This document shows, piece by piece, positions 1 through 5,254 of a stretch of 5,769 bases of DNA. Numbering within the stretch: the stretch's first letter is position 1; each line of letters starts with the position of its first letter. Made by a program: the position numbers and the translations under genes. The DNA comes from Nitrospirota bacterium (GTDB lineage Bacteria > Nitrospirota > Thermodesulfovibrionia > Thermodesulfovibrionales > SM23-35). Below the pieces are notes generated by a model, which saw only the letters and a program-made list of their open reading frames with translations, did not search any database and was not told where the DNA came from. The stretch spans positions 1 to 5,769 of the forward strand of contig JAOUJR010000121.1 in NCBI GenBank assembly GCA_029883145.1. Reading direction: 5' to 3'.

Positions 1-560
1 GTTTTCTTGCTTCACATAAGGTAGGGAAGAAGGGAAAAGTCATCGGTGTTGACATGACACCTGAGATGATTTCAAAGGCAAAAGAAAACGCAAAGAAAGG
101 CAATTATGAAAACGTTGAGTTCAGACTCGGAGAGATTGAAAACCTTCCTGTTGAGAGTAATTCAGCTGATGTCATCATTTCAAATTGTGTGATTAACCTT
201 TCACCTGATAAGAAAAGAGTTTTCAAAGAAGCATTGAGGGTTCTAAAACCAGGTGGCAGGCTCATGGTATCTGATATTGTGTTATTAAAAGAGCTTCCTG
301 ATTTCATCAGGAATTCTGTTGAGGCATATGTCGGTTGTCTCTCAGGAGCATTATTGAAAAATGACTATATCAACGCTATCAAAGAAGCAGGATTTCAAGA
401 GGTTAAAATTATTGACGAAACATTCTTCCCTATTGAATGTATGGCAAATGATCCAGTTGCTCAAGCCCTCATTGAAAATTCAGGCATATCGCCAGAAAAG
501 ATACGAGAAGTTGCACGCTCAATTGTCAGTATAAAAGTTTATGGCGAAAAACCTTACTGA
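1..560 (+). CDS. arsM: Arsenite methyltransferase ArsM-like, 5' end outside window
   Basis: The reading frame is open back to the window edge ([17 protein letters not shown] precedes the first internal ATG at 54), so the N-terminus, with the glycine-rich SAM motif, is missing. About 185 residues are visible. It belongs to the class I SAM-dependent methyltransferases: the GVD acidic end of strand 2, GEIENLP, and the LKPGGRL post-motif are seen. The family match is to ArsM, which methylates As(III) in the cytosol using SAM. Two cysteines stand where ArsM proteins bind arsenite: SNCVINL (codon 186-188) and YVGCLSGAL (codon 336-338). A third, outside the usual set, is in IECMA. The first ArsM cysteine would lie upstream of the window. 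A terminator follows 10 bases after the stop. A generic UbiE-like methyltransferase is the alternative, but the two placed cysteines favour ArsM. Confidence 0.85.
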   Translation, partial: FLASHKVGKKGKVIGVDMTPEMISKAKENAKKGNYENVEFRLGEIENLPVESNSADVIISNCVINLSPDKKRVFKEALRVLKPGGRLMVSDIVLLKELPDFIRNSVEAYVGCLSGALLKNDYINAIKEAGFQEVKIIDETFFPIECMANDPVAQALIENSGISPEKIREVARSIVSIKVYGEKPY

Positions 561-569
561 ACAAATGAC

Positions 570-598
570 AGCAGTTCCTTTATAACTGCTTTTTCTTT
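570..598 (+). terminator. Rho-independent terminator after arsM
   Basis: A perfect 7-bp inverted repeat, AGCAGTT (570-576) and AACTGCT (584-590), has a 7-base loop and is followed directly by TTTTCTTT (591-598). It begins 10 bases past the methyltransferase stop codon, so it should separate that gene from csp. Confidence 0.75.
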
Positions 599-641
599 AG
601 TAAAAGTCAATTGTACAAAAGAGCTCATCAATTTAATTCCC

Positions 642-671
642 TTGACAAACTTTTCGATTGCGTGGTAATTT
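642..671 (+). promoter_or_regulatory. Sigma70-type promoter of the csp leader
   Basis: A perfect -35 box TTGACA (642-647) lies 18 bases upstream of TAATTT (666-671), a plausible -10. Transcription would begin near 678, giving a leader of about 110 bases before the csp start codon. This leader contains the terminator hairpin and the anti-SD element listed separately. Confidence 0.6.
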
Positions 672-704
672 AAAACAGAATTTTAGAGGTTTTTGGATTT
701 ATAG

Positions 705-740
705 AAGGCCACAAAGACTTTTAACTTTGTGGCCTTTTTT
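705..740 (+). terminator. Terminator hairpin inside the csp leader (possible attenuator)
   Basis: A perfect 12-bp stem, AAGGCCACAAAG (705-716) and CTTTGTGGCCTT (725-736), has an 8-base loop and runs into TTTTTT (735-740). It has all the marks of an intrinsic terminator, yet it lies downstream of the csp promoter and 47 bases upstream of the csp start. It either attenuates csp or ends a small RNA of about 60 bases starting near 678. Confidence 0.8.
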
Positions 741-746
741 GTTGAT

Positions 747-780
747 GCCTCCTAAGATTTGAGTCTAAAAATAAGGAGGT
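747..780 (+). promoter_or_regulatory. Shine-Dalgarno of csp with upstream complementary anti-SD
   Basis: The ribosome binding site AGGAGG (774-779) is a perfect match to anti-SD of 16S rRNA and sits 8 bases before the csp ATG. CCTCCT (748-753) is its exact reverse complement, with a G-U pair possible at 747/780, leaving a 20-base loop. The mRNA could hide its own ribosome binding site in this hairpin, as thermosensor leaders do. The RBS is certain; the regulatory fold is inferred. Confidence 0.6.
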
Positions 781-787
781 AAAAGCA

Positions 788-988
788 ATGACACAAGGAA
801 CTGTAAAGTGGTTCAACGACAGCAAAGGTTTTGGCTTCATTACTGCTGAAGACAGCACTGATGTATTTGTCCACCATACGTCCATCCAAGGCAATGGATT
901 TAAAACTCTTGCCGAAGGTGACAAGGTCAGCTTTGATACCGAGAAGGGCCCGAAAGGTCCCAAGGCGATCAATGTCGTTAAACTCTAA
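788..988 (+). CDS. Cold-shock protein, CspA family
   Basis: This complete 66-residue protein is the usual length for CspA-type single cold-shock domains. It contains RNP1 (KGFGFI, residues 13-18) and RNP2 (VFVHH, residues 26-30), the aromatic nucleic-acid-binding motifs, plus the conserved start GTVKWFN and the C-terminal GPKA.NV. Such proteins bind single-stranded RNA and DNA in the cytoplasm, melt RNA hairpins and can act as antiterminators. The ATG at 788 follows a full AGGAGG. The leader carries both a terminator and an anti-SD, so the gene is probably regulated after transcription initiation. The paralogue (CspA, B, C and so on) cannot be told from sequence, so no symbol is given. Confidence 0.95.
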   Translation: MTQGTVKWFNDSKGFGFITAEDSTDVFVHHTSIQGNGFKTLAEGDKVSFDTEKGPKGPKAINVVKL

Positions 989-998
989 TTAGCTGGGC

Positions 999-1032
999 AA
1001 GGCTCCTTCCGGTGGAGGGGGCCTTCTCATTT
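999..1032 (+). terminator. Hairpin after csp, probable partial terminator
   Basis: AAGGCTCCTTCC (999-1010) pairs with GGAGGGGGCCTT (1014-1025), 12 pairs including two G-U, with a 3-base loop. The following sequence TCTCATTT is a poor T-tract. It lies 10 bases after the csp stop and 16 bases before the start chosen for the next gene, so it may let some transcription through to that gene or protect the csp mRNA 3' end. Confidence 0.55.
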
Positions 1033-1041
1033 GAGAGGAAC

Positions 1042-1404
1042 ATGAACAACAGAAAACATGAGGCAAAGATAGAAAGGACGCAGCAGAGACTTGAAGCAGG
1101 CTCAGTGGCTGAACACTTCCCAGAGGTTGTAAGCATCGTCATTAATATGACGTACAACCAGAGGTCGATAAAATCGATACTCCGGACCTGCAACTTCTCT
1201 CCCAGCAGCTATGCTTTTTTTAGGGTAGACTGCTTAAACAAAGACTGTGTTGATGGTGGTTTTGACCTCACACAAGTTATAACCTTAATGATCAGAAACC
1301 ACAGGTCGGAGTCAAAAGGAGCGCTCAGTTGCGAAGGTAACGATCCTTCATACGCCCACTCAGATATTGTCTATGAAGTTATCATCCAATACACACAATC
1401 ATAA
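1042..1404 (+). CDS. Conserved-looking 120-aa protein downstream of csp, function unknown
   Basis: I do not recognise a named family. The start is taken as the ATG at 1042, preceded by GAGAGGA (1033-1039), because the earlier in-frame GTG at 1012 lies inside the csp hairpin and lacks an RBS. The protein has a basic, helical N-terminus (residues 1-20, rich in K, R, E and Q), a mixed middle (VVSIVINMTYNQRSIKSILRT) and a compact core with FSPSSYAFFRVDC, then CVDGGFDLT. Cysteines at 50, 64, 69 and 97 and histidine 87 could bind a metal, but the spacing fits no motif I know. No signal peptide or membrane segment is seen. It sits 53 bases after csp in the same direction and may be co-transcribed by read-through. 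My impression is that similar proteins occur beside csp genes elsewhere; this needs a search. Confidence 0.7.
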   Translation: MNNRKHEAKIERTQQRLEAGSVAEHFPEVVSIVINMTYNQRSIKSILRTCNFSPSSYAFFRVDCLNKDCVDGGFDLTQVITLMIRNHRSESKGALSCEGNDPSYAHSDIVYEVIIQYTQS

Positions 1405-1510
1405 CAGCGCTATTTTTAAATCTTTTATCTTACGATCAGTTGAGATAATAGAGCCCCTCTCGCAGAAGAAAAAGAAAAGGGATTTGCTTCCTATCCTTAG
1501 GCAATTCATT

Positions 1511-1656
1511 TTTGTACAAACATCCTGAAAAACCTTTAATATTAACTACATGCACGAGTTGCAGAACTGGACTACGACTCGTAGAGCAGACACACTGGAC
1601 TTCGAGTGTAGTTTACAAAAAAATGAGAGGAATAACCTTCTAATTTTGCTACTATT
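1511..1656 (+). repeat. Decayed tRNA-Leu-like copy fused to an element arm (copy A)
   Basis: The left part aligns with the tRNA-Leu locus at 5048-5122, including its promoter: TTTG...CCTTTA.AAT.AACTA...TGC, then GAGTTGCAGAACTGG against GAGTGGCGGAACCTGG, then CAGACACACTGGACTT against CAGACGCGCTGGACTT. A 16-base insert (1571-1586), containing the inverted repeat CTACGA-C-TCGTAG, breaks the D-loop directly after its GG, so no working tRNA is possible. From 1589 to 1656 it aligns without gaps to 5280-5347 with 52 of 68 bases identical, and 12 of the 16 differences are transitions. The copy is thus a chimera: tRNA half on the left, non-tRNA arm on the right. Confidence 0.65.
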
Positions 1657-1695
1657 TTGACCTCATTCCTTTTCAAACTCCTCAAAATAACAATC

Positions 1696-1704
1696 TGTTA
1701 TAAT
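1696..1704 (+). promoter_or_regulatory. Extended -10 promoter of the lipoprotein gene
   Basis: TGTTATAAT is a perfect extended -10 (TGnTATAAT). No good -35 box is found 16-18 bases upstream (around AACTCC, 1676-1681), which extended -10 promoters tolerate. Transcription would begin near 1711. The ribosome binding site GAGGAG (1733-1738) lies 6 bases before the ATG at 1745. Confidence 0.65.
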
Positions 1705-1744
1705 ATAGTGAATATGTCAACCAGAAAGTGATGAGGAGTAAATC

Positions 1745-2125
1745 ATGAAATATCGATCGATTTTGTTATCTAAGAAATGGTGTTTTCTATTGTTCATAGT
1801 TTTCCTGTATGGGTGTGCATCCCAGATATCCCTTAAAGAGCACAGCAATGAATGGATATCAAGGCCGTTGTCAGAGCTTAAACAGGCGATGAATAGTCCT
1901 GATTCATTTGCTTCAAAAATTGGGTGGAAAGAGACTACCTATCCACTTGTCAACGGGAATTCTGTCTTTGTCGAACCATTTAGTACAGATTGTTCTCTAC
2001 ATTGGGAAATAACTCCAAGTGGTACAATAATTGGCTACCGGGCTGTAGGAAGTGGATGTGAGCAAGAGTCAGGGTCTGATAAAAGTATATATCAGACGAT
2101 TACAGCACCTTCCAAATATTATTAA
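1745..2125 (+). CDS. Small lipoprotein, function unknown
   Basis: The 126-residue product starts with a basic N-terminus (residues 1-11), a hydrophobic stretch (12-22) and the lipobox-like LYGC with the lipidated cysteine at 24. A type II signal peptide is therefore likely, with membrane anchoring on the periplasmic side. Tyrosine at lipobox position -2 is unusual but tolerated. The mature part begins with a short polar region, then WISRPLSELKQAMNSPDS, whose pattern recalls the helix start of BamE/SmpA-like small lipoproteins. A beta-rich half follows (NGNSVFVEP, CSLHWEITPSGTIIGYRAVGSGC). Cysteines 83 and 105 are placed to form a disulfide. It has its own promoter and RBS and is convergent with the HD-GYP gene. 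Its role is unknown; the BamE resemblance is weak and only suggestive. Confidence 0.8.
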   Translation: MKYRSILLSKKWCFLLFIVFLYGCASQISLKEHSNEWISRPLSELKQAMNSPDSFASKIGWKETTYPLVNGNSVFVEPFSTDCSLHWEITPSGTIIGYRAVGSGCEQESGSDKSIYQTITAPSKYY

Positions 2126-2207
2126 AGCCTCTTTCTTTCTTTCTTTTTCCCGAAAGTTATGCTCTTTGCGTTCTTTTTCTGTCGAAGTTTAAAAACATCA
2201 AATAGAG

Positions 2208-2221
2208 TATGGATATCCATA
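2208..2221. repeat. 14-bp perfect palindrome between convergent genes
   Basis: TATGGATATCCATA is a perfect palindrome in the gap between the lipoprotein and HD-GYP stop codons. It has no T-tract on either strand. It could be a protein-binding site or chance. A nearby 6-bp hairpin, TTCTTC (2239-2244) and GAAGAA (2248-2253), also lacks a T-tract. The same gap holds a short CTTT microsatellite at 2131-2147. Confidence 0.3.
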
Positions 2222-2255
2222 TGTTTCTCATCTGCTTATTCTTCTCCGAAGAACG

Positions 2256-3569
2256 TCAAGTTCTAAAGTTCCTGTCCTCTTTATTCGATCTGAAATTCTC
2301 CATATCCCTTAATCTTTTTCTTATGTGCTTATATTCTCTTGTTGCATCAGTCTGAAAAGTCGCCCGGGCAGCATTGATTTCATCATAGTATTGCTTGAGC
2401 AGAAAAACAATGTCCTTATTAATAGCGGAATGTGCAACCTTTTCATCCAGAATTTTTAAGGCATTTTCTTGAGACATCCCTGTTCTGTAAGGGCGGTTCT
2501 CTGCGAGTGCAGTAAAGATATCAGCAACTGCCATGATCTGTGAACCGATTGGTAGGTCCTGTGCATTGAGATGAAATGGATACCCTGATCCATCAAGACG
2601 CTCATGATGAAATGCCCCCCATTCATTAATAATCTGGAGAGCAGGTATTGTCTCGAGGATTCGATAGGTGTAAAAGGTATGCTGCCGGATAACATTAAAT
2701 TCTTTTTTCCACAGCTTTGCCGGCTTGTCAAGGATCTCTGCAGGAACAGTGAGTTTGCCTAGATCGTGGAGATACCCTGCAATGCGCATCATTCTGCACT
2801 CTTCTTCATTGAATCCATAATGTTTTGCCAGTAATTCAGCACTTGCAGCAACCCCACTTGAGTGTGTTGCGGTGAATGGACTCTTGAAGTCTATGACTTT
2901 TGAAAATAACTGCACAAATCCAAGCATATCCTCAGAAGCGATTTTAATGCTGTGCGGCTCGAGTCTGTTTGAAATGACTCTCCTTATGTCAGGGGATACG
3001 AGATCGAGCCAGAAATATTCTTTTATTGCTAAATTATTAAACACTTGAACGAGCTCGGGCATGAATGTTTCTCCTGCACTGTTATTGATCATTCTACAAA
3101 TCTTATCAGTCTGCCCGAGTACCTCTCTTTTTTTGTCTATCAGAACAGCAATGCGGTCTGAAAGATGCAGTATGTGACTTTCAAGAGGAACAGGTTGGTT
3201 CTTATATTCACTCCCCTTAACACTGCTCCAGGGGATATGATGGAATCGTACAATCCTTGCTGTATATGAGAGGGCTTTAAAGAGGTTGAGAATTAAATAG
3301 CCTGCTTCGGAATGGGTAAAGGGATTTTTGATCTCAAATTGCATGACCCCCTTTTTTTCCTTCAACGAAAAAGCACCGATGTCATGCAATCCACCTGAGA
3401 AAACCAGTTCTTTCAGCTGTGTCATCGGCAAACCCATTTCAGTACCAATGCTAAAAGCAATGTATGCCACCTGCTTGTGATGACTGACTAAGGCCGGATC
3501 TATGAAGTCCATAGCATCTGACAAACATAAAATAAGGTCTAAGAGTTCTATTTCTGTTTCTTTTTTCAT
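2256..3569 (-). CDS. Tandem HD-domain protein with C-terminal HD-GYP (c-di-GMP phosphodiesterase)
   Basis: The 437-residue protein has two HD-type domains. The C-terminal one (about 213-400) is a full HD-GYP: H236, HD at 268-269, K272, H297, HHERLDGSGYP (321-331) and D350. HD-GYP enzymes hydrolyse c-di-GMP to pGpG and GMP at a two- or three-metal site in the cytoplasm. The N-terminal domain (about 20-150) keeps the metal-ligand pattern: HH30-31, HD62-63, H86, HH110-111, D138. It has lost the GYP signature, with HHIPWSSVKGSEYK in its place. No receiver, transmembrane or PAS segment is present, so the protein is soluble, and the N-terminal HD domain may sense or regulate. The basic C-terminal tail (410-437) looks helical. 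The start ATG at 3569 has only a weak purine-rich RBS (AAAGAGA). It is divergent from the PAS gene. Confidence 0.9.
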   Translation of the reverse strand: MKKETEIELLDLILCLSDAMDFIDPALVSHHKQVAYIAFSIGTEMGLPMTQLKELVFSGGLHDIGAFSLKEKKGVMQFEIKNPFTHSEAGYLILNLFKALSYTARIVRFHHIPWSSVKGSEYKNQPVPLESHILHLSDRIAVLIDKKREVLGQTDKICRMINNSAGETFMPELVQVFNNLAIKEYFWLDLVSPDIRRVISNRLEPHSIKIASEDMLGFVQLFSKVIDFKSPFTATHSSGVAASAELLAKHYGFNEEECRMMRIAGYLHDLGKLTVPAEILDKPAKLWKKEFNVIRQHTFYTYRILETIPALQIINEWGAFHHERLDGSGYPFHLNAQDLPIGSQIMAVADIFTALAENRPYRTGMSQENALKILDEKVAHSAINKDIVFLLKQYYDEINAARATFQTDATREYKHIRKRLRDMENFRSNKEDRNFRT

Positions 3570-3793
3570 GTCTCTTTTCTTTCAGTATATACTATTTTTA
3601 TAGATAGAATGTGGTACCAAATCTAAAGAAGATGTATGTCCAGCCTCTTTCTTATGGTCACCAGTTCACATAGAAGTCGTTATTCTTGAAAGTTTCAGCC
3701 CTGCGTTGAGTTCTTCCTCCTTCAAAAAAAGTAAATTTTAAAAATATGATATACTTTTACTCACAATTAGTATTCTTAGAAAGATAAAATAAT
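3570..3793. other. Divergent intergenic region between HD-GYP and PAS genes
   Basis: These 224 bases must hold promoters for both genes. For the - gene, the palindrome AGTATATACT (3584-3593) provides TATACT as a -10, but its predicted start leaves a leader of under 10 bases; TATAAA (3602-3597 on -) is the other candidate. Neither has a convincing -35. The + promoter is listed separately. No other structure is evident. Confidence 0.4.
3747..3755 (+). promoter_or_regulatory. Extended -10 promoter of the PAS gene
   Basis: TGATATACT (TG at 3747-3748, TATACT at 3750-3755) is an extended -10 with five of six hexamer bases matching. The -35 region is an A-rich run (3724-3730) without consensus. Transcription would start near 3762, leaving a leader of about 32 bases, in which only a weak purine-rich RBS (AGAAAGA) precedes the ATG at 3794. 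Confidence 0.5.
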
Positions 3794-4432
3794 ATGAAAG
3801 ATGAAAATAAAACAAAAGAGCAACTAATAGATGAATTAGTAGAATTGCGTCAACGGATTTCGGAATTAGAAAAATCAGAGGCAGAACGTAAATGGGCAGA
3901 AGAGAAACAACGTGAATTAGAAAAAAAATATCGGGCCATTTTTGAAAATACCGGGACTGCTACAATAATTTTCGACGATGATATGACTATTTCCATGATA
4001 AACAGGGAAGCTGAAAAACTCTCTGGTTACTTTAAGGAAGAGATAGAGGGTAAGAAAAAATGGACAGAATTTGTTGTAAAAGATGAACTTGAGCGAATGA
4101 AAGAATATCACCGCCTGAGAAATATTGAACCTGATGTAGCACCGAAGAATTATGAGTTTCAATTCATAGATAGAGAGGGAAATATTAAGAATATCCTTTT
4201 AACTATTGATATGATTCCAGGAGGGAAAAAAAGGATAGCTTCCCTTTTAGACATAACGGAACGTAAGCATGCAATAGAGGTTTTACATAAAAGCGAAGAA
4301 GAACTCAAGAAGCGGGTAAAAAAGCTTGAGATGTTTTATGAGATGGTTGTTGATAAGAAACTCAATGTGAAAAAGCTAAAAGAAGAAATTGAGAAACTCA
4401 AGGAAGAATTGGTGAAATATAAAATTCAATAA
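3794..4432 (+). CDS. PAS domain protein with flanking coiled coils and no output domain
   Basis: The 212 residues divide into an N-terminal charged coiled coil (about 5-45, heptads of L and I with E, K and R), one PAS domain (about 46-157: YRAIFENTGTATIIFDDD, INREAEKLSGY, and the terminal IASLLDITERKHA S-box ending) and a C-terminal coiled coil (about 158-210) ending in LKEEIEKLKEELVK. There is no histidine kinase, GGDEF, HD or HTH domain and no membrane segment. In relatives these coiled coils connect PAS modules to kinases, so this looks like a stand-alone sensor that works by dimerising or binding a partner. It is divergent from the HD-GYP gene, the best candidate partner by position only. 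No cofactor ligand can be named. It has an unusually low GC content compared with the neighbours. The stop is natural, with no sign of a frameshifted kinase after it. Confidence 0.9.
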   Translation: MKDENKTKEQLIDELVELRQRISELEKSEAERKWAEEKQRELEKKYRAIFENTGTATIIFDDDMTISMINREAEKLSGYFKEEIEGKKKWTEFVVKDELERMKEYHRLRNIEPDVAPKNYEFQFIDREGNIKNILLTIDMIPGGKKRIASLLDITERKHAIEVLHKSEEELKKRVKKLEMFYEMVVDKKLNVKKLKEEIEKLKEELVKYKIQ

Positions 4433-4553
4433 ATAGCTACCCCCGCAATTTTGTCTTTCATTGCACATTTCGACCATTAATCTTTAACTTTTCTGATACT
4501 TTAATTCTTCATTTCACACATTTCCCCGGCTTCTCGTCAAAGGTAAGTAATTG

Positions 4554-4850
4554 TTACCGTAATCTGGTCCCACACTTTTTGCATATACGTCTGTTGATAT
4601 CTGTGCCCAGATATTTTTTACATGAGGGGCATCTCCAGTTAAAGGCGCTAAAACCGATAAACACAGCGATGAGCACAATCTGCGCTGCAAAGATAGTATT
4701 CTTTGAGAATTCTCCGATGAGATCCGGGTGTTTATAGAGCAAAACGAGAAATAAAAGGAGAACCAGCATTACCGCTATAGCGAGAAACTGACGGGCCTGG
4801 CGCACTCCGAAATTCCGCATGACCTGTTCATTGTCTCTTTTTTGCTTCAT
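4554..4850 (-). CDS. Two-TM membrane protein with C-terminal zinc ribbon
   Basis: The 98-residue protein has a basic N-terminal tail (1-20), a first hydrophobic segment (about 21-39), a short loop with KHPDLIGEFSKN, a second hydrophobic segment (about 53-71) and a C-terminal zinc ribbon CPSC (74-77) and CKKC (90-93), twelve residues apart. The positive charges place both ends in the cytoplasm. It looks like a small conserved membrane protein of unknown function; zinc ribbons of this form often bind RNA or proteins. The start at 4850 has no clear RBS; M11 (ATG at 4820, after ACAGG) is the other possible start and would leave MRNFGVRQAR as the N-terminus. A near-consensus promoter lies upstream. 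It faces the PAS gene tail to tail. Confidence 0.8.
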   Translation of the reverse strand: MKQKRDNEQVMRNFGVRQARQFLAIAVMLVLLLFLVLLYKHPDLIGEFSKNTIFAAQIVLIAVFIGFSAFNWRCPSCKKYLGTDINRRICKKCGTRLR

Positions 4851-4898
4851 CGCAATTTACTTTTGCCTGAATATAACAATATCCACCATTGTTCCAAT

Positions 4899-4927
4899 AT
4901 TATACCGTCACGGTTGCAGCTTTTCAA
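4899..4927 (-). promoter_or_regulatory. Near-consensus sigma70 promoter of the zinc-ribbon gene
   Basis: On the - strand TTGAAA (4927-4922) and a perfect TATAAT (4904-4899) are spaced by exactly 17 bases. Transcription would begin near 4892, giving a leader of about 42 bases to the ATG at 4850. This is the best promoter in the window. Confidence 0.75.
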
Positions 4928-4949
4928 AATAGTTTCATCCGGAAAAGCA

Positions 4950-4974
4950 CTCAATGAGCCCATAACCCATTGAG
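4950..4974. repeat. Inverted repeat upstream of the zinc-ribbon promoter
   Basis: CTCAATG (4950-4956) and CATTGAG (4968-4974) form a perfect 7-bp inverted repeat around 11 bases. It lies 22 bases upstream of the -35 box on the - strand, a position suited to an activator site. There is no T-tract, so it is not a terminator. Function is speculative. Confidence 0.35.
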
Positions 4975-5049
4975 AATTACTGATAAAACCATATAGAAAA
5001 TAAGCACCATATGCGTGTTCAATTTTGCTTCACTCCAAATGAAGAATAT

Positions 5050-5079
5050 TTGACCAGACGTTCATTAATCCTTTACAAT
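5050..5079 (+). promoter_or_regulatory. Promoter of the tRNA-Leu remnant
   Basis: TTGACC (5050-5055) and TACAAT (5074-5079) are separated by 18 bases, and the first base of the tRNA sequence (5087) lies 7 bases past the -10, as expected for a tRNA gene transcribed from just before its mature 5' end. The same layout, partly decayed, occurs before the copy at 1551. Confidence 0.6.
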
Positions 5080-5086
5080 CAACTAT

Positions 5087-5126
5087 GCGAGAGTGGCGGA
5101 ACCTGGCAGACGCGCTGGACTTAGGA
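5087..5126 (+). pseudogene. tRNA-Leu(UAG) 5' half, truncated in the anticodon loop
   Basis: The 40 bases fold as the first half of a tRNA-Leu: acceptor 5' strand GCGAGAG (5087-5093), T8, D-stem GCG (5096-5098) with CGC (5111-5113), D-loop with GG (5105-5106), anticodon 5' stem CTGGA (5115-5119) and loop CTTAGGA with anticodon TAG (5122-5124). The sequence then leaves tRNA consensus: the required TCCAG stem partner, the long variable arm and a CTCTCGC acceptor strand are absent. AGTTCAAAGCCAC (5128-5140) is a faint echo of a T-arm but cannot form a T-stem. The piece could be a deleted pseudogene or one side of an integration junction. A working tRNA-Leu(UAG) must be elsewhere in the genome. 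Confidence 0.75.
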
Positions 5127-5254
5127 CAGTTCAAAGCCACTTTTTAGCAAAACGGCCTCTGGCCTGGATTTAGGTTTAACTTATTGATTTCCGTAAAGAA
5201 AATATTGTTCTGTTGATTCCAATATTTTCCATATATTATGTAAAATAGGATATA

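Larger units (their letters stand above)
1405..1744. other. Gene-poor stretch before the lipoprotein gene
   Basis: These 340 bases hold no convincing reading frame. I see a purine-rich run (about 1466-1490), the decayed tRNA-Leu-like copy (1511-1656), and the lipoprotein promoter and RBS (1696-1738). AGGAAT (1628-1633) and ATTCCT (1665-1670) plus TTTT could form a weak long-loop terminator, but the 31-base loop makes this doubtful. Confidence 0.6.

Noticed and set aside
104..307. Antisense reading frame over the methyltransferase gene
   Set aside because: It lies entirely opposite a well-recognised gene, has no RBS and shows no family features.
721..972. Antisense reading frame covering csp
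   Set aside because: It is a shadow of the csp coding sequence and its 5' part; csp itself is unmistakable.
1012..1041. GTG at 1012 as the start of the csp-linked protein
   Set aside because: It lies in the loop and stem of the csp hairpin with no RBS; ATG 1042 follows GAGAGGA.
978..1193. Antisense reading frame over the 120-aa protein gene
   Set aside because: It runs through the csp hairpin and has no RBS; the + strand frame has a start with RBS and a coherent protein.
1511..1656. CRISPR or simple tandem array formed by the A and B copies
   Set aside because: Only two diverged copies 3.7 kb apart, with no regular spacers.
2131..2147. CTTT microsatellite as a phase-variation tract
   Set aside because: It lies after the lipoprotein stop and in no promoter spacer, so slippage would change no frame.
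2456..2731. Second minus-strand frame inside the HD-GYP gene
   Set aside because: It lies in the region coding for the HD-GYP catalytic motifs and has no features of its own.
3917..4162. Antisense frame over the PAS gene
   Set aside because: It is a shadow of the PAS domain, with low-complexity F and I runs from AT-rich codons.
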